Program-made: the position numbers and the translations under genes
The notes under the pieces: model-generated
The model's input: only the letters and a program-made list of their open reading frames with translations
What the model was told of the DNA's origin: nothing
Database searches by the model: none
In this document: positions 18,164 to 26,500 of the stretch, piece after piece
How positions within the stretch are numbered: the first letter of the stretch is position 1
Layout of the letters: each line of letters starts with the position of its first letter
Source of the DNA: Xanthobacteraceae bacterium
GTDB lineage: Bacteria > Pseudomonadota > Alphaproteobacteria > Rhizobiales > Xanthobacteraceae
NCBI GenBank assembly: GCA_019241285.1
Contig: JAFAXD010000469.1
Span: 1 to 36,938 of the forward strand
Length of the DNA stretch: 36,938 bases
Direction of reading: 5' to 3'

Positions 18164-18964
18164 ATGGACCCATTCGACTTCACGGGTCGTCACGTCTTCG
18201 TTGCCGGCGGGACGAGCGGAATCAACCTTGGCATCGCTGAAGCGTTTGCGGCGCGAGGCGCACGAACAACGGTCATCAGTCGTTCGCCCGAGCGCGTCGC
18301 AGCCGCAGTGACAACACTGCAGGCGCATGGGGCCAAAGCACTCGGGTTTTCGGCGGACGTCCGCGACCCAACCGCGGTCAATACCGCCCTTTCCGGAGCG
18401 CATCAGCAATTTGGCGAGATCGATATTCTGATCTCAGGAGCAGCCGGCAATTTTCCAGCGCCCGCACTGGGCATGTCGCTCAATGGCTTTAAAGCTGTGA
18501 TCGAAATCGACCTGATCGGAACATTCAATGTGCTGCGCGGCGCGCACGCGTTCCTGCGCAAGCCCGGCGCGTCGATCATCAACATCTCGGCACCACAATC
18601 GGTGCATGCGACACCGCTGCAGGTTCATGTCTGCGCCGCCAAGGCCGGCCTCGACATGCTTACGCGCGTGCTCTGCCTGGAATGGGGAGCGGACGGAATT
18701 CGCGTGAATTCCATTATTCCAGGCGGCATCAGCGACACCGAAGGGATGGCGCGACTCGCGCCGACACCGGAAGCCAAGGAGACGTTCCGCAGCGTCGTGC
18801 CCCTCGGCCGGTTCGGTACCAAGCAGGATGTGGCCAACCTGGCCCTCTTCCTCGCCTCCCCGCTCGCCTCCTACATCTCGGGAGCTGTGATCCCGGTCGA
18901 TGGCGGGCGGACCGCAAACGGCGACCCCGGACTCGGCCGCGTGCTCGCGGCGGCGCGACAGTAG
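18164..18964 (+). CDS. SDR oxidoreductase related to 2,4-dienoyl-CoA reductase
   Basis: A 266-residue Rossmann-fold short-chain dehydrogenase. The cofactor motif is GGTSGINLG (15-23). Arg40 after the second strand suggests NADP(H). ISGAAGNFPAPA (90-101), the Lys160 region HVCAAKAGLDML, and IIPGGISDTEGMARL resemble the 2,4-dienoyl-CoA reductase (DECR/Sps19) branch rather than classical SDRs. The classical catalytic Tyr four residues before Lys160 is Val156, which fits that branch because it lacks the standard YxxxK. In beta-oxidation such enzymes reduce dienoyl-CoA from unsaturated fatty acids. It starts 9 bases after the Nudix gene with GGGAGG upstream, so it looks like part of the same operon. 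Confidence 0.88.
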   Translation: MDPFDFTGRHVFVAGGTSGINLGIAEAFAARGARTTVISRSPERVAAAVTTLQAHGAKALGFSADVRDPTAVNTALSGAHQQFGEIDILISGAAGNFPAPALGMSLNGFKAVIEIDLIGTFNVLRGAHAFLRKPGASIINISAPQSVHATPLQVHVCAAKAGLDMLTRVLCLEWGADGIRVNSIIPGGISDTEGMARLAPTPEAKETFRSVVPLGRFGTKQDVANLALFLASPLASYISGAVIPVDGGRTANGDPGLGRVLAAARQ

Positions 18965-18974
18965 CCGGCAGCCC

Positions 18975-19946
18975 GTGCCCGGGTCAGCAAACCCGCACGC
19001 CGGTGCGGTCGCAATCGTCGTCAGTGGTTGGGATGCCGAGGCATGGGCGCAGCGCTTTCGCACCCTCGCTCCGTCCCGACCGATCCGGATCTGGCCACAC
19101 CAGATCGAGAGGGCTGACGAAATCGCCTATGCGTGCGCGTGGCGCGCACCGCACGGATCCCTTGCCGAGTTCATGAACCTGAAGGCGATCTTCTCGCTGG
19201 GCGCCGGCGTCGATCATCTCCTCGCCGACCGGTTACTTCCGGCCGTTCCGATCGTTCGCATCGTCGATCCCGATCTCACGGCCCGCATGGTCGAATATGT
19301 CGTGTTGCATGTCTTGATCATTCATCGCCACCAGCGTCTCTATGACGCACAGCAACGGCAACGTCTTTGGCGCGACCACGATCAACCCTCTGCCAGTGAG
19401 GTTTCGGTCGGCGTCATGGGCCTGGGTCATCTCGGCAGCGCTGCCGCGCAAGCGCTGCGCGGCCTGGGCTTTCAGGTGCAGGGCTGGAGCCGCACGCCGA
19501 AATCGATTTCAGGTGTCGCGTGCCATTCGGGCGCGGACGGCCTCGACGCGTTCCTGGCGGCGAGCGAAATCCTGGTGGTGCTGTTACCGCACACGCCTGC
19601 GACCGAGGGGATGATCAACCTCGCGCTTTTGCGCAAGCTCAAGCACGATGGAGCACTGGGCGGCGCCCACCTGATTAACTCGGGGCGCGGACTGTTGCAG
19701 GTCGATAGCGATATTCTTGCGGCTCTCGACCAAAACTTGCTGGCCAGCGCAACCCTTGACGTATTTCCGCAAGAGCCGCTGGCGCAGGAGAGCCCTTTTT
19801 GGCAGCACCCGCGGGTGACCGTCACGCCGCACAACGCCGCGACATCCGACCCGCGATTTCTAGTCCGCAACGTACTCACGCAGATCGAGCGGCTCGAACG
19901 CGGCGAGCCTCTCGAAAATACGATCGACCGCGCATTGGGCTACTGA
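18975..19946 (+). CDS. D-2-hydroxyacid dehydrogenase, GhrA-like glyoxylate/hydroxypyruvate reductase
   Basis: A 323-residue NAD(P)-dependent dehydrogenase with the nucleotide-binding GLGHLG and the downstream WSRTPKSI (Arg suggests NADPH). The catalytic Arg is in NSGRGLLQVD, the Glu in DVFPQEPL and the His in TPHNAAT. The lack of the usual N-terminal catalytic-domain signature and the order of these motifs are as in GhrA. Start: the frame has an ATG at 18900 inside the SDR gene (348 residues). GTG 18975 is preferred because it gives the usual family length and avoids a 65-base overlap, but neither start has a strong Shine-Dalgarno. It may reduce glyoxylate or another 2-keto acid from the adjoining catabolic genes. 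Confidence 0.87.
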   Translation: MPGSANPHAGAVAIVVSGWDAEAWAQRFRTLAPSRPIRIWPHQIERADEIAYACAWRAPHGSLAEFMNLKAIFSLGAGVDHLLADRLLPAVPIVRIVDPDLTARMVEYVVLHVLIIHRHQRLYDAQQRQRLWRDHDQPSASEVSVGVMGLGHLGSAAAQALRGLGFQVQGWSRTPKSISGVACHSGADGLDAFLAASEILVVLLPHTPATEGMINLALLRKLKHDGALGGAHLINSGRGLLQVDSDILAALDQNLLASATLDVFPQEPLAQESPFWQHPRVTVTPHNAATSDPRFLVRNVLTQIERLERGEPLENTIDRALGY

Positions 19947-20033
19947 AACCGGCGAGACGACCGTGGCAGCAAACGGACAGCCGTAGTAACGTCCCGGCGG
20001 ATAATGTTTGAACGCAGCAGGGAGGATATCGTG

Positions 20034-21047
20034 ATGCGTGTGGGGATTGCGGCACTTGTGCTCGCGATGGCAGTTGGTCATGCGGTGGCGCAGGATAAGC
20101 CGGTCGAGTTGAAATTTTCGCACTGGGTCCCAGCCACGCACCCGATCGTCAAAGCCTCCGAACAATGGGCCGATTCGATCAAGAAGGCTTCGAACGGGAC
20201 AATCAACATCACGATTTATCCCGCACAACAGCTTGGCAAGGCGTTCGATCACTACGACATGGCGCGCGACGGCATCGCCGACATCGCCTACGCCAATCCC
20301 GGATACACGCCCGGCCGCTTTCCGGTGATTGCCGCCGGAGAGCTGCCGTTCTTGCTCGCCAACGGCAAAGAGGGCAGCGCTGCGCTCGACGCATGGTATC
20401 GCAAATATGCCCCCAAGGAGATGTCGGAGGTGAAGTCCTGCCTCGCCTTTGTGCACGACCCCGGGACGTTCCACTCGACCAGGAAGAAGATCGTTGTTCC
20501 GTCCGATGTCGCTGGCATGAAGATCCGCCCTGCCGGCGCGACGGTTGCGCGGTTCATCACGCTGCTCGGGGGGACCAATGTGCAGGCGTCCGCGGTCGAG
20601 TCGCGCGATATCCTGGAAAAGAATGTCGCCGACGGGATCACCTTCCCGTGGGGCTCGATTGTTCTGTTTGGGATGGACAAGGTGCTCAAATATCACATGG
20701 ACACCGCGCTCTACACCAGCGTGCAGACCTGGGTAATGAACAAGGCCAAATACGACGCGATGTCGCCGGCGCAGAAGAAGGTGATCGATGATCACTGCAG
20801 CACCGAATGGGCCCTCAAGATCGCTTCGCCCTGGGCTGATTTCGAAGCAGGCGGACGCGACAAGATCAAAGCGATCCCGGGGCAGGACGTTTATCAGCTG
20901 ACACCAGAGCAGCTCGCTCAGTGGCGTGCAGCCGCCGAGCCGCTGATCAATGAGTGGGCGGATCCCGCGCGCAAGGCGGGCTATGACGCCAAGGCGGTGC
21001 TCGATGAGCTGAAGGCGAGCGCCGCGAAGTACAACGCCGCTTATTGA
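20034..21047 (+). CDS. TRAP-type (DctP family) periplasmic substrate-binding protein
   Basis: A 337-residue binding protein with a cleavable signal (hydrophobic 5-18, cleavage after AVAQ). LKFSHWVPATHP, IYPAQQLGKAFDHYDM, LPFLLAN, and KIRPAGATVARFI, with the conserved Arg that binds a substrate carboxylate, place it in the DctP family. Such proteins normally work with DctQ and DctM membrane proteins, and neither is present. It is instead followed after 13 bases by an ABC ATPase and two ABC permeases. The start at ATG 20034 (or GTG 20031) follows a strong GGGAGG. The open frame extends to 20004 without support. A carboxylate ligand is likely from the family. Confidence 0.93.
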   Translation: MRVGIAALVLAMAVGHAVAQDKPVELKFSHWVPATHPIVKASEQWADSIKKASNGTINITIYPAQQLGKAFDHYDMARDGIADIAYANPGYTPGRFPVIAAGELPFLLANGKEGSAALDAWYRKYAPKEMSEVKSCLAFVHDPGTFHSTRKKIVVPSDVAGMKIRPAGATVARFITLLGGTNVQASAVESRDILEKNVADGITFPWGSIVLFGMDKVLKYHMDTALYTSVQTWVMNKAKYDAMSPAQKKVIDDHCSTEWALKIASPWADFEAGGRDKIKAIPGQDVYQLTPEQLAQWRAAAEPLINEWADPARKAGYDAKAVLDELKASAAKYNAAY

Positions 21048-21060
21048 TGAAGCACGTCCC

Positions 21061-21942
21061 GTGCGTCTCGTCCCGGTTCCCGACGTGACCCAACACGCCA
21101 TCTCGGTTGGGAGTGTTTCGCACGCCTACGCCCGGCCTGATTCTGGGGTCGTGCAGACCCTCAATTCGGTGTCCTTGGACATCCGCAAGGGCGAGCTTTT
21201 GTGCCTCATTGGCCCGAGCGGCTGCGGCAAGAGCACGCTTCTCAACATTATCGGCGGCCTCGTCTCGCCGACCGCAGGCGAGGTTCGTGTCAATGGGCAG
21301 CCGATGCGCGGACCTGCTCCGAAGGAGATCGCTTACGTATTCCAGGAGAACACGCTCTTCCCCTGGAACACGATCCTGGAGAACATCAAGGTCGCCCTTG
21401 AATTCCAGGGCGTTCCGGTTTCGGACCGTCAGGACCGTGCCAACCAGGCGATCGAAGCCGTCGGCCTCAGCGAGTTCGCCCACAGCTATCCGCATCAGCT
21501 CTCGGGCGGCATGAAACAGCGCGCGTCGCTGGCCCGCGCGCTCAGCCTGCAGACCGACATCCTGCTCATGGACGAGCCCTTCGCGGCGCTTGACGAGCAG
21601 ACCCGCACTTATCTCGGTGAAGAACTCTCTGTCTTGCTCGCTGCCACCAACAAAACCATCGTGCTGGTTACACACAGTCTCACGGAGGCGGTGTTTCTCG
21701 CCGATCGCGTGGTGGTCATGACGGCGCGCCCGGCGGAGATCAAGGCAACGATCAACGTCAATACCGGCCACCCGCGCGAACCGAGCTTCACCACCTCCGC
21801 CGAGTTCAGCGACCTGCGCAATGAACTCTATGCGCTGTTGCGCGACGAGATCGAGAAGACCGTTGGCGGATTCGTTGGTCGGGCGGCGGCGCGTGACCGA
21901 GAGCGGCGCGCCGTAGCGGGCGAAGGCGGGGCGAGGTCATGA
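21061..21942 (+). CDS. ABC transporter ATPase, nitrate/sulfonate/taurine (SsuB/TauB) type
   Basis: A 293-residue ATPase with Walker A GPSGCGKST (51-59), Q-loop Gln95 in VFQENTLFPW, signature LSGGM (147-151), Walker B ILLMDEP (167-173) and the H-loop His in VTHSLTEA. The FPWNTILEN segment and C-terminal extension are typical of the SsuB/TauB/NrtD group. The start is GTG at 21061; another GTG at 21085 would also fit, and both have weak ribosome sites. Its stop overlaps the next permease start by 4 bases (ATGA). It is the only ATPase gene of this type between 20 and 30 kb, although two permease pairs are present. Confidence 0.95.
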   Translation: MRLVPVPDVTQHAISVGSVSHAYARPDSGVVQTLNSVSLDIRKGELLCLIGPSGCGKSTLLNIIGGLVSPTAGEVRVNGQPMRGPAPKEIAYVFQENTLFPWNTILENIKVALEFQGVPVSDRQDRANQAIEAVGLSEFAHSYPHQLSGGMKQRASLARALSLQTDILLMDEPFAALDEQTRTYLGEELSVLLAATNKTIVLVTHSLTEAVFLADRVVVMTARPAEIKATINVNTGHPREPSFTTSAEFSDLRNELYALLRDEIEKTVGGFVGRAAARDRERRAVAGEGGARS

Positions 21943-22709
21943 AGCGTCGCCGCTTTGACTGGCGGGCCCGCGCCATTCAAATTGGGTTCGTGATCGCGCT
22001 GCTGTTGCTCTGGTATTATCTCGGCCGCAGCGGCGCCGTCAGTTCCATATTCCTACCGCAGCTTCCGCGCGTTGCCGAAAAATTTATTCAGATCGTGCAA
22101 TCGGCAAGCTTCTATAACAATCTAGCCGTCACGTTGTTTGAGCTTATCGTCGCCGTGGCGATCGCGAGCCTCTTCGGATTGAGCATCGGTTACCTGGTTG
22201 GACGATCGCGCTATGCGGTGTTGGTTTTCGAACCTCTGTTGGCCGGAATTTTTGCCGTTCCAATTATAGTCTTTTTGCCTCTCTTCATGTTGTTCTTCGG
22301 CATCGACGTTGAATCGAAGATCGCGTTCGGCGCGACCTACGCGTTTTTCCCGATTGTGCTGAACACGATCGGCGGTATCAGCCAGGTCGATCCACGTTTC
22401 ATCACGGTGTCGCGCTCCATGGGCGCAAATGAGCGGCAGCTGTTTCGCCGCGTGCTGCTGCCTGCGGCGCTTCCCGTCATCGTCACCGGGCTGCGGATCG
22501 GCGCCACAATCGGATTTCTCGCCATTCTCGGCAGCGAAATGATCGCCGGACTACGCGGGCTTGGGAGCCGCATTTCCAATCTCGCCGAAGGGATGAACAC
22601 GGCCGAGATGTTCGCCTATATCGTGTTCGTCATCATCTTGGCGGGAATTTTGAATCTGACTCTCAGCACGATGCAACGCCGCTTCGACGAGCCGAGGAGC
22701 GCGTCATGA
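21939..22709 (+). CDS. ABC transporter permease, NitT/TauT type (pair A, first)
   Basis: A 256-residue inner-membrane permease of the SsuC/TauC (BPD_transp_1) family with about six helices. The coupling loop is SRSMGANERQLFRRVLLPAA, near residues 160-180. It overlaps the ATPase by ATGA and the second permease by ATGA, so the three are translationally coupled. Two different permeases in one unit suggest a heterodimeric channel rather than the usual SsuC homodimer. The substrate cannot be read from the sequence. Confidence 0.94.
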   Translation: MKRRRFDWRARAIQIGFVIALLLLWYYLGRSGAVSSIFLPQLPRVAEKFIQIVQSASFYNNLAVTLFELIVAVAIASLFGLSIGYLVGRSRYAVLVFEPLLAGIFAVPIIVFLPLFMLFFGIDVESKIAFGATYAFFPIVLNTIGGISQVDPRFITVSRSMGANERQLFRRVLLPAALPVIVTGLRIGATIGFLAILGSEMIAGLRGLGSRISNLAEGMNTAEMFAYIVFVIILAGILNLTLSTMQRRFDEPRSAS

Positions 22710-23518
22710 GCGACGCCGTCATCTCCGGCACACGAATAGAGACGGGATCCGGCGGTCGCGGCTTCCTGCTGCGCAATCCGGCAGCCGCCCGGCTAGGAGT
22801 CATTGTCCTTGCGCTGGCACTCTGGGAATTGGCCGGACACACCGTGCTCGACCCAAACTTTCTCAGCCCGCCGTCGGCAATTCTTGCCGCAATGCCGCGT
22901 GTCCTCGGTGAACCAGGGGTGCGCAATGCGCTCGTCGCATCCTTCCTCGAGCTCGTGACAGCATTCGTACTTGCCGTCGTGCTAGGGCTGGCCGTCGGGT
23001 TGGTGGTTGGGCTCAGCGGCTTTGCGCGTCGCGCCACGCTTCCGCTCGTCTTGCTGCTCTACTCGATTCCGCAGGTCACGATCCTGCCGTTGTTCGTCCT
23101 CTATTTTGGTATCGGCGCAGGCTCCAAGATCGCCTTCGGCGTGAGCCATGGAATCTTTCCCATCATTCTCAACGTGGTCGCCGGCGTGCAAAGCGTCGAG
23201 GCAGCGCATTTGACCGCGGCGCGATCCATGGGCGCAAGCCGCTTGCAGACGATACGCCGTGTTGTGATCCCGCACACGATGCCGAGCTTGTTCACCGGGC
23301 TGCGCCTGGCGATGTCGGCAACCCTGCTCGGCGTGTTGCTGGCGGAGCTTTATGTCTCCACTGGCGGGGTCGGCTACTACACCCGCATCTTCGCGGACAG
23401 TTTCGATCCGCCCGCGACATTTACGCTCGTCGCCGTGCTCGCCCTGATGGCGGTGGTGCTGAATGAAGCCGTACGCATCGCCGAACGCCGCGCCTCATTC
23501 TGGCGCATGCATCGCTAG
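22706..23518 (+). CDS. ABC transporter permease, NitT/TauT type (pair A, second)
   Basis: A 270-residue permease of the same family, with a hydrophilic N-terminal tail of about 30 residues and six predicted helices. The coupling loop is ARSMGASRLQTIRRVVIPHT at about 172-191. It is last in the unit of DctP-like protein, ATPase and two permeases. Its stop codon runs into the two-hairpin repeat at 23518-23617, which separates it from the convergent NMT1-type binding protein. It probably pairs with the previous permease as a heterodimer (inference). Confidence 0.94.
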   Translation: MSDAVISGTRIETGSGGRGFLLRNPAAARLGVIVLALALWELAGHTVLDPNFLSPPSAILAAMPRVLGEPGVRNALVASFLELVTAFVLAVVLGLAVGLVVGLSGFARRATLPLVLLLYSIPQVTILPLFVLYFGIGAGSKIAFGVSHGIFPIILNVVAGVQSVEAAHLTAARSMGASRLQTIRRVVIPHTMPSLFTGLRLAMSATLLGVLLAELYVSTGGVGYYTRIFADSFDPPATFTLVAVLALMAVVLNEAVRIAERRASFWRMHR

Positions 23519-23617
23519 AGCATGATCCCGAAAAGTGGAGACCGGTTTTCGGACAAGATCATGCTCAAATAATAAGCTGAAGCGTGTGACAATTCGAAGA
23601 AAAGTCACCACGCTTTA
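23518..23617. repeat. Rhizobial-type intergenic palindromic repeat with two hairpins
   Basis: The first hairpin has arms GAGCATGATC (23518-23527) and GATCATGCTC (23557-23566), with inner pairing CCGAAAA (23528-23534) to TTTTCGG (23546-23552). The second pairs AAGCGTGTGAC (23580-23590) with GTCACCACGCTT (23604-23615), with one extra C. I recognise this pair of structures as resembling the dispersed intergenic repeats (RIME-like) of Rhizobiales genomes. It fills the gap between two convergent genes and may act as a two-way terminator. It is the only copy I noticed in the window. Confidence 0.75.
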
Positions 23618-23622
23618 GAACT

Positions 23623-24570
23623 TCATTGCACGAATTTGGTGGTGAACATCTGATCCTCGGTCGGCTCGGACTCGAGGATATGCATGTCCACCAGGGATGA
23701 CTTGATTACCTTGACGGCTTCCGGATCAAACCGGCCGTTGTCCTGCATCATGCCGATCTCTTCGTCATAGGCGCGGCTGACGATGTCCGGCGGAAGCTTG
23801 AGCACGCGGGCTGAGATCTCCACGCTTTTGTCCTTGTTGGATTTCATCCAGGCAATCGTCTCGAACCAGCCAGCCAGAAAGCGCTTGACCAGATCCGGCT
23901 TCTTGTCGATCAGCTCGTCGCGGGCGTAGATGACGTGGGTGATAAACTTGGGCGCATAGGCGGCCATGTTGGCGATGATCTTGGCCTCCTTTTTCGCTTC
24001 CAGCATGTAGCTCGTTTCGGTCGCGAGCACGATCCCATCAACCTGACCGGTTTTGAACGCCGCGAAGTTGGTCTCGAAACTGCCGAGCGGGACGGCACGG
24101 AGATCGTTGTATTGCCAGCCTTGGGCCAGGGCGGCGCGATGCAGCAGCCACTCGGTCAGCGAGCCGATGGTCGTCACAGCGAATTTCTTGCCCTTCATCT
24201 CCTTGATGTCGTTATAGGGCGCGTTCGCCGCGATCACGATGGAGATGCTGTAAGGCGAGCCCGCGAACGCCGCCACAGCCTTGGCTGGAACCCCTTTGAC
24301 CGCAAAGCCCATGCCGGGCCCGCTGCCGACGCCGAAATCCACACCATCCGCCGCGAGTGCCTGCTGTAGCTTCGCGTCACCGCCAAAACTCGTGATGTCG
24401 AGCTTGAGATCGTGCTTGGCCCAGATTCCGGTCTCAACGCCAATGTCGAGCGGCGTAAAGGTCCAGGCGATCGGGACCGACTTGCCGACCCGGATGGTGT
24501 CGAGCGCCCAAGCCGCGTGCTGCGTTACGAGCAACCCCGTCAGGGCGGCAATGGCAATATTCCAATTCAT
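23623..24570 (-). CDS. ABC transporter substrate-binding protein, NMT1/SsuA-like
   Basis: A 315-residue periplasmic binding protein. A signal peptide (hydrophobic 4-20, cleavage near AWA-LD) precedes a two-lobed NMT1-type domain: WTFTPLDIGVETGIWAKH, DVDFGVGSGPGM-like VDFGVGSGPGMGFAVKG, and VTTIGSLTEWLLHRAAL. The open frame extends far upstream to 24975, but ATG 24570 is chosen because the signal peptide starts there and GGGAGG lies just upstream. It is divergent from another NMT1-type binding protein and convergent with permease pair A. It is a plausible partner for either permease pair. The ligand is unknown. Confidence 0.92.
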   Translation of the reverse strand: MNWNIAIAALTGLLVTQHAAWALDTIRVGKSVPIAWTFTPLDIGVETGIWAKHDLKLDITSFGGDAKLQQALAADGVDFGVGSGPGMGFAVKGVPAKAVAAFAGSPYSISIVIAANAPYNDIKEMKGKKFAVTTIGSLTEWLLHRAALAQGWQYNDLRAVPLGSFETNFAAFKTGQVDGIVLATETSYMLEAKKEAKIIANMAAYAPKFITHVIYARDELIDKKPDLVKRFLAGWFETIAWMKSNKDKSVEISARVLKLPPDIVSRAYDEEIGMMQDNGRFDPEAVKVIKSSLVDMHILESEPTEDQMFTTKFVQ

Positions 24571-24684
24571 TCTGGTCCTCCCTGGCGCCCCGTTTTTTGC
24601 TATCGAGCATATCATAGACGACCGCGGCTGGTTCGTGCGAGCCTGCCGGCAAGGTCGGCCGATAAACAGGTACTGGGAGGATAC

Positions 24685-25728
24685 ATGCGGGGTTTGGCGC
24701 GTCTCTTCGCAACCATGCTGGCCGTGCTGATCACCGGGTCGGCATGGGCGCAGGCTCCCAAGCACGAAAAGCTTGTCGTCGCCGCCGCGCCAACGCCGCT
24801 GCTGCATTGGTACCCCTTCTACGTCGCGCTGGGTGCAAATTACTTCGCCGACGAGGGCCTTGACGTCGAAATCGTCGGCCTGAACTCCGGAACCGCAATG
24901 GCGGCGGCGATTGCCGGTGGTGGCGCCGACGTCGCCCCGCTGGCCATGACCCATGCCGTCACCTCCGGTGCCCAAGGTGGCGGGCTGGTAGCGACTTCAG
25001 CCCTGTTCAACGTCTATCCAAACAGCGTGGTCCTCACCAAAGACGCGATCGCCAAATCCGGCATCACGTCCGGAATGCCGCTGGACGAGAAAATCAAACG
25101 CCTCGCCGGATTGACCCTCGGAATCACCGCGCCGGGCGGTGCCTCCGATATCCAGATCCGCAAGATGCTGCTCGCACGCGGCCTCGACCCGGACAAGGCC
25201 GTCAAGCTCCAGCCGCTCGGCAATCAAGCCGCGATGCTGGCCGCGGTTCAGAAAAAAGCGGTCGATGGTTTTGTCATGTCGTCACCGGTCGACGAGATCG
25301 CGCAACAGCGCGGCACGGGGGTCATTGCGATCGATCCGTTTGCAGAGCCGATCCCGGAACTCGCGCAAGTGCCTTATTCGGTCTGGGGCACGAGCCGCGC
25401 CACATTGCAGAAGCGGCCGGCGGCGATCGCCGCCTCACTGCGTGCCATTACCAAAGCGATCAAACTCGCCGCCGAGAACCAGGAGGAAACGCTGCGCGTG
25501 ATGCGGCCGCAGATCAAAGACGTGCCCCCTGAAGCAATCGATGCGGTGATCGAGAAATATCGACACGGCGCGGCCCGCACGCCCGTGATCAGCCCGGCGC
25601 AGGTGGAGGCCACGGTTCGCTGGATGAACCTCGGCGAGAGCAAACCGATGTCCGTGCGTTTCGAGGATGTGGTGGACAACGGCGGGGCCGAAGCGGCAGC
25701 GGCGGTAATTTTGAAGTCTCCGAGCTGA
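24685..25728 (+). CDS. ABC transporter substrate-binding protein, NMT1/SsuA-like
   Basis: A 347-residue binding protein with a signal peptide (hydrophobic 4-20, cleavage after AWAQ). WYPFYVALGANYFADEGLDV, GGADVAPLAMTHAVTSGAQ, and APGGASDIQIRKMLLARGLD are typical of NMT1/SsuA-type proteins. The frame opens at 24412, but ATG 24685 follows GGGAGG by four bases and begins the signal peptide. Two permease genes follow at 8 bases, with no ATPase gene. It shares little obvious sequence with its divergent neighbour at 23623-24570, so the pair is not a recent duplication. Confidence 0.93.
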   Translation: MRGLARLFATMLAVLITGSAWAQAPKHEKLVVAAAPTPLLHWYPFYVALGANYFADEGLDVEIVGLNSGTAMAAAIAGGGADVAPLAMTHAVTSGAQGGGLVATSALFNVYPNSVVLTKDAIAKSGITSGMPLDEKIKRLAGLTLGITAPGGASDIQIRKMLLARGLDPDKAVKLQPLGNQAAMLAAVQKKAVDGFVMSSPVDEIAQQRGTGVIAIDPFAEPIPELAQVPYSVWGTSRATLQKRPAAIAASLRAITKAIKLAAENQEETLRVMRPQIKDVPPEAIDAVIEKYRHGAARTPVISPAQVEATVRWMNLGESKPMSVRFEDVVDNGGAEAAAAVILKSPS

Positions 25729-25735
25729 GGCGCGC

Positions 25736-26500
25736 ATGTCCGACACGATGAAGTTGGCGCTCGCGCGCGGCGCCCTGCTGATCGTATTGCTGATCGGGTG
25801 GGAGTTGTTTGGGCGCCTGGTCGACTCGACCTGGACCAGCCAACCCAGCGACATCGCGGTACAGATCGCGGCGTGGGCGGGGGACGGCCTTGCCTGGCAC
25901 ATCGCCGTGACCTTGATCGAAATGGCAACCGGCCTCGCAATCGGAGCGCCGGCAGGAATTCTGCTTGGGCTGTGGCTCGGTCGCAGCCCGCGCACGGCCA
26001 GCTTGCTCTACCCGTTCGTCGTCGTGCTCAACAGCGTCCCAGTGGTGGCTCTGGCCCCGCTTCTGATCATGTGGTTCGGGCTCGGCATGGAGCCCAAAGT
26101 CGCCCTGGTAGCGCTGGTGTCGTTCCTGCTTCTGTTCTTCAACACGTTTGCGGGAGCACGGGCGGTTGATCGCGACCTGATCGAGTCGCTCGCACTGATG
26201 GGCGCCAATCGCCGCGAGCAATTCCGCATGGCGATCGCGCCGGCCTGCCTCACCTGGATCTTCGCCGGCCTCAAGAATGCCCTTCCCTATGCGCTCATTG
26301 CCGCGACCATCGGCGAGATGATGGTGGCACGCGCCGGCCTCGGATTCCTGATCACTTCGGCCTCGGCAATCTTCGATATGACGGCACTTTATGCCGTGCT
26401 GGTCGTACTGATGCTGCTGGGCGCTGCGATCAATATGCTCGCCGAGCGCTCGGAAGCCTGGGCCTTGCGTTGGCGGCCGATTGCAGAGGCGCAGCGATGA
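25736..26500 (+). CDS. ABC transporter permease, NitT/TauT type (pair B, first)
   Basis: A 254-residue six-helix permease of the SsuC/TauC family. The coupling loop is LALMGANRREQFRMAIAPAC, at about residues 155-174. It follows the binding protein by 8 bases and overlaps the next permease by ATGA. It must use an ATPase encoded elsewhere. The nearest candidate is the one at 21061. Confidence 0.94.
   Translation: MSDTMKLALARGALLIVLLIGWELFGRLVDSTWTSQPSDIAVQIAAWAGDGLAWHIAVTLIEMATGLAIGAPAGILLGLWLGRSPRTASLLYPFVVVLNSVPVVALAPLLIMWFGLGMEPKVALVALVSFLLLFFNTFAGARAVDRDLIESLALMGANRREQFRMAIAPACLTWIFAGLKNALPYALIAATIGEMMVARAGLGFLITSASAIFDMTALYAVLVVLMLLGAAINMLAERSEAWALRWRPIAEAQR

Noticed and set aside
24571-24975. 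N-terminal extension of the binding protein gene at 23623
   Set aside because: It would place 135 residues before an evident signal peptide and would overlap the divergent binding protein gene.
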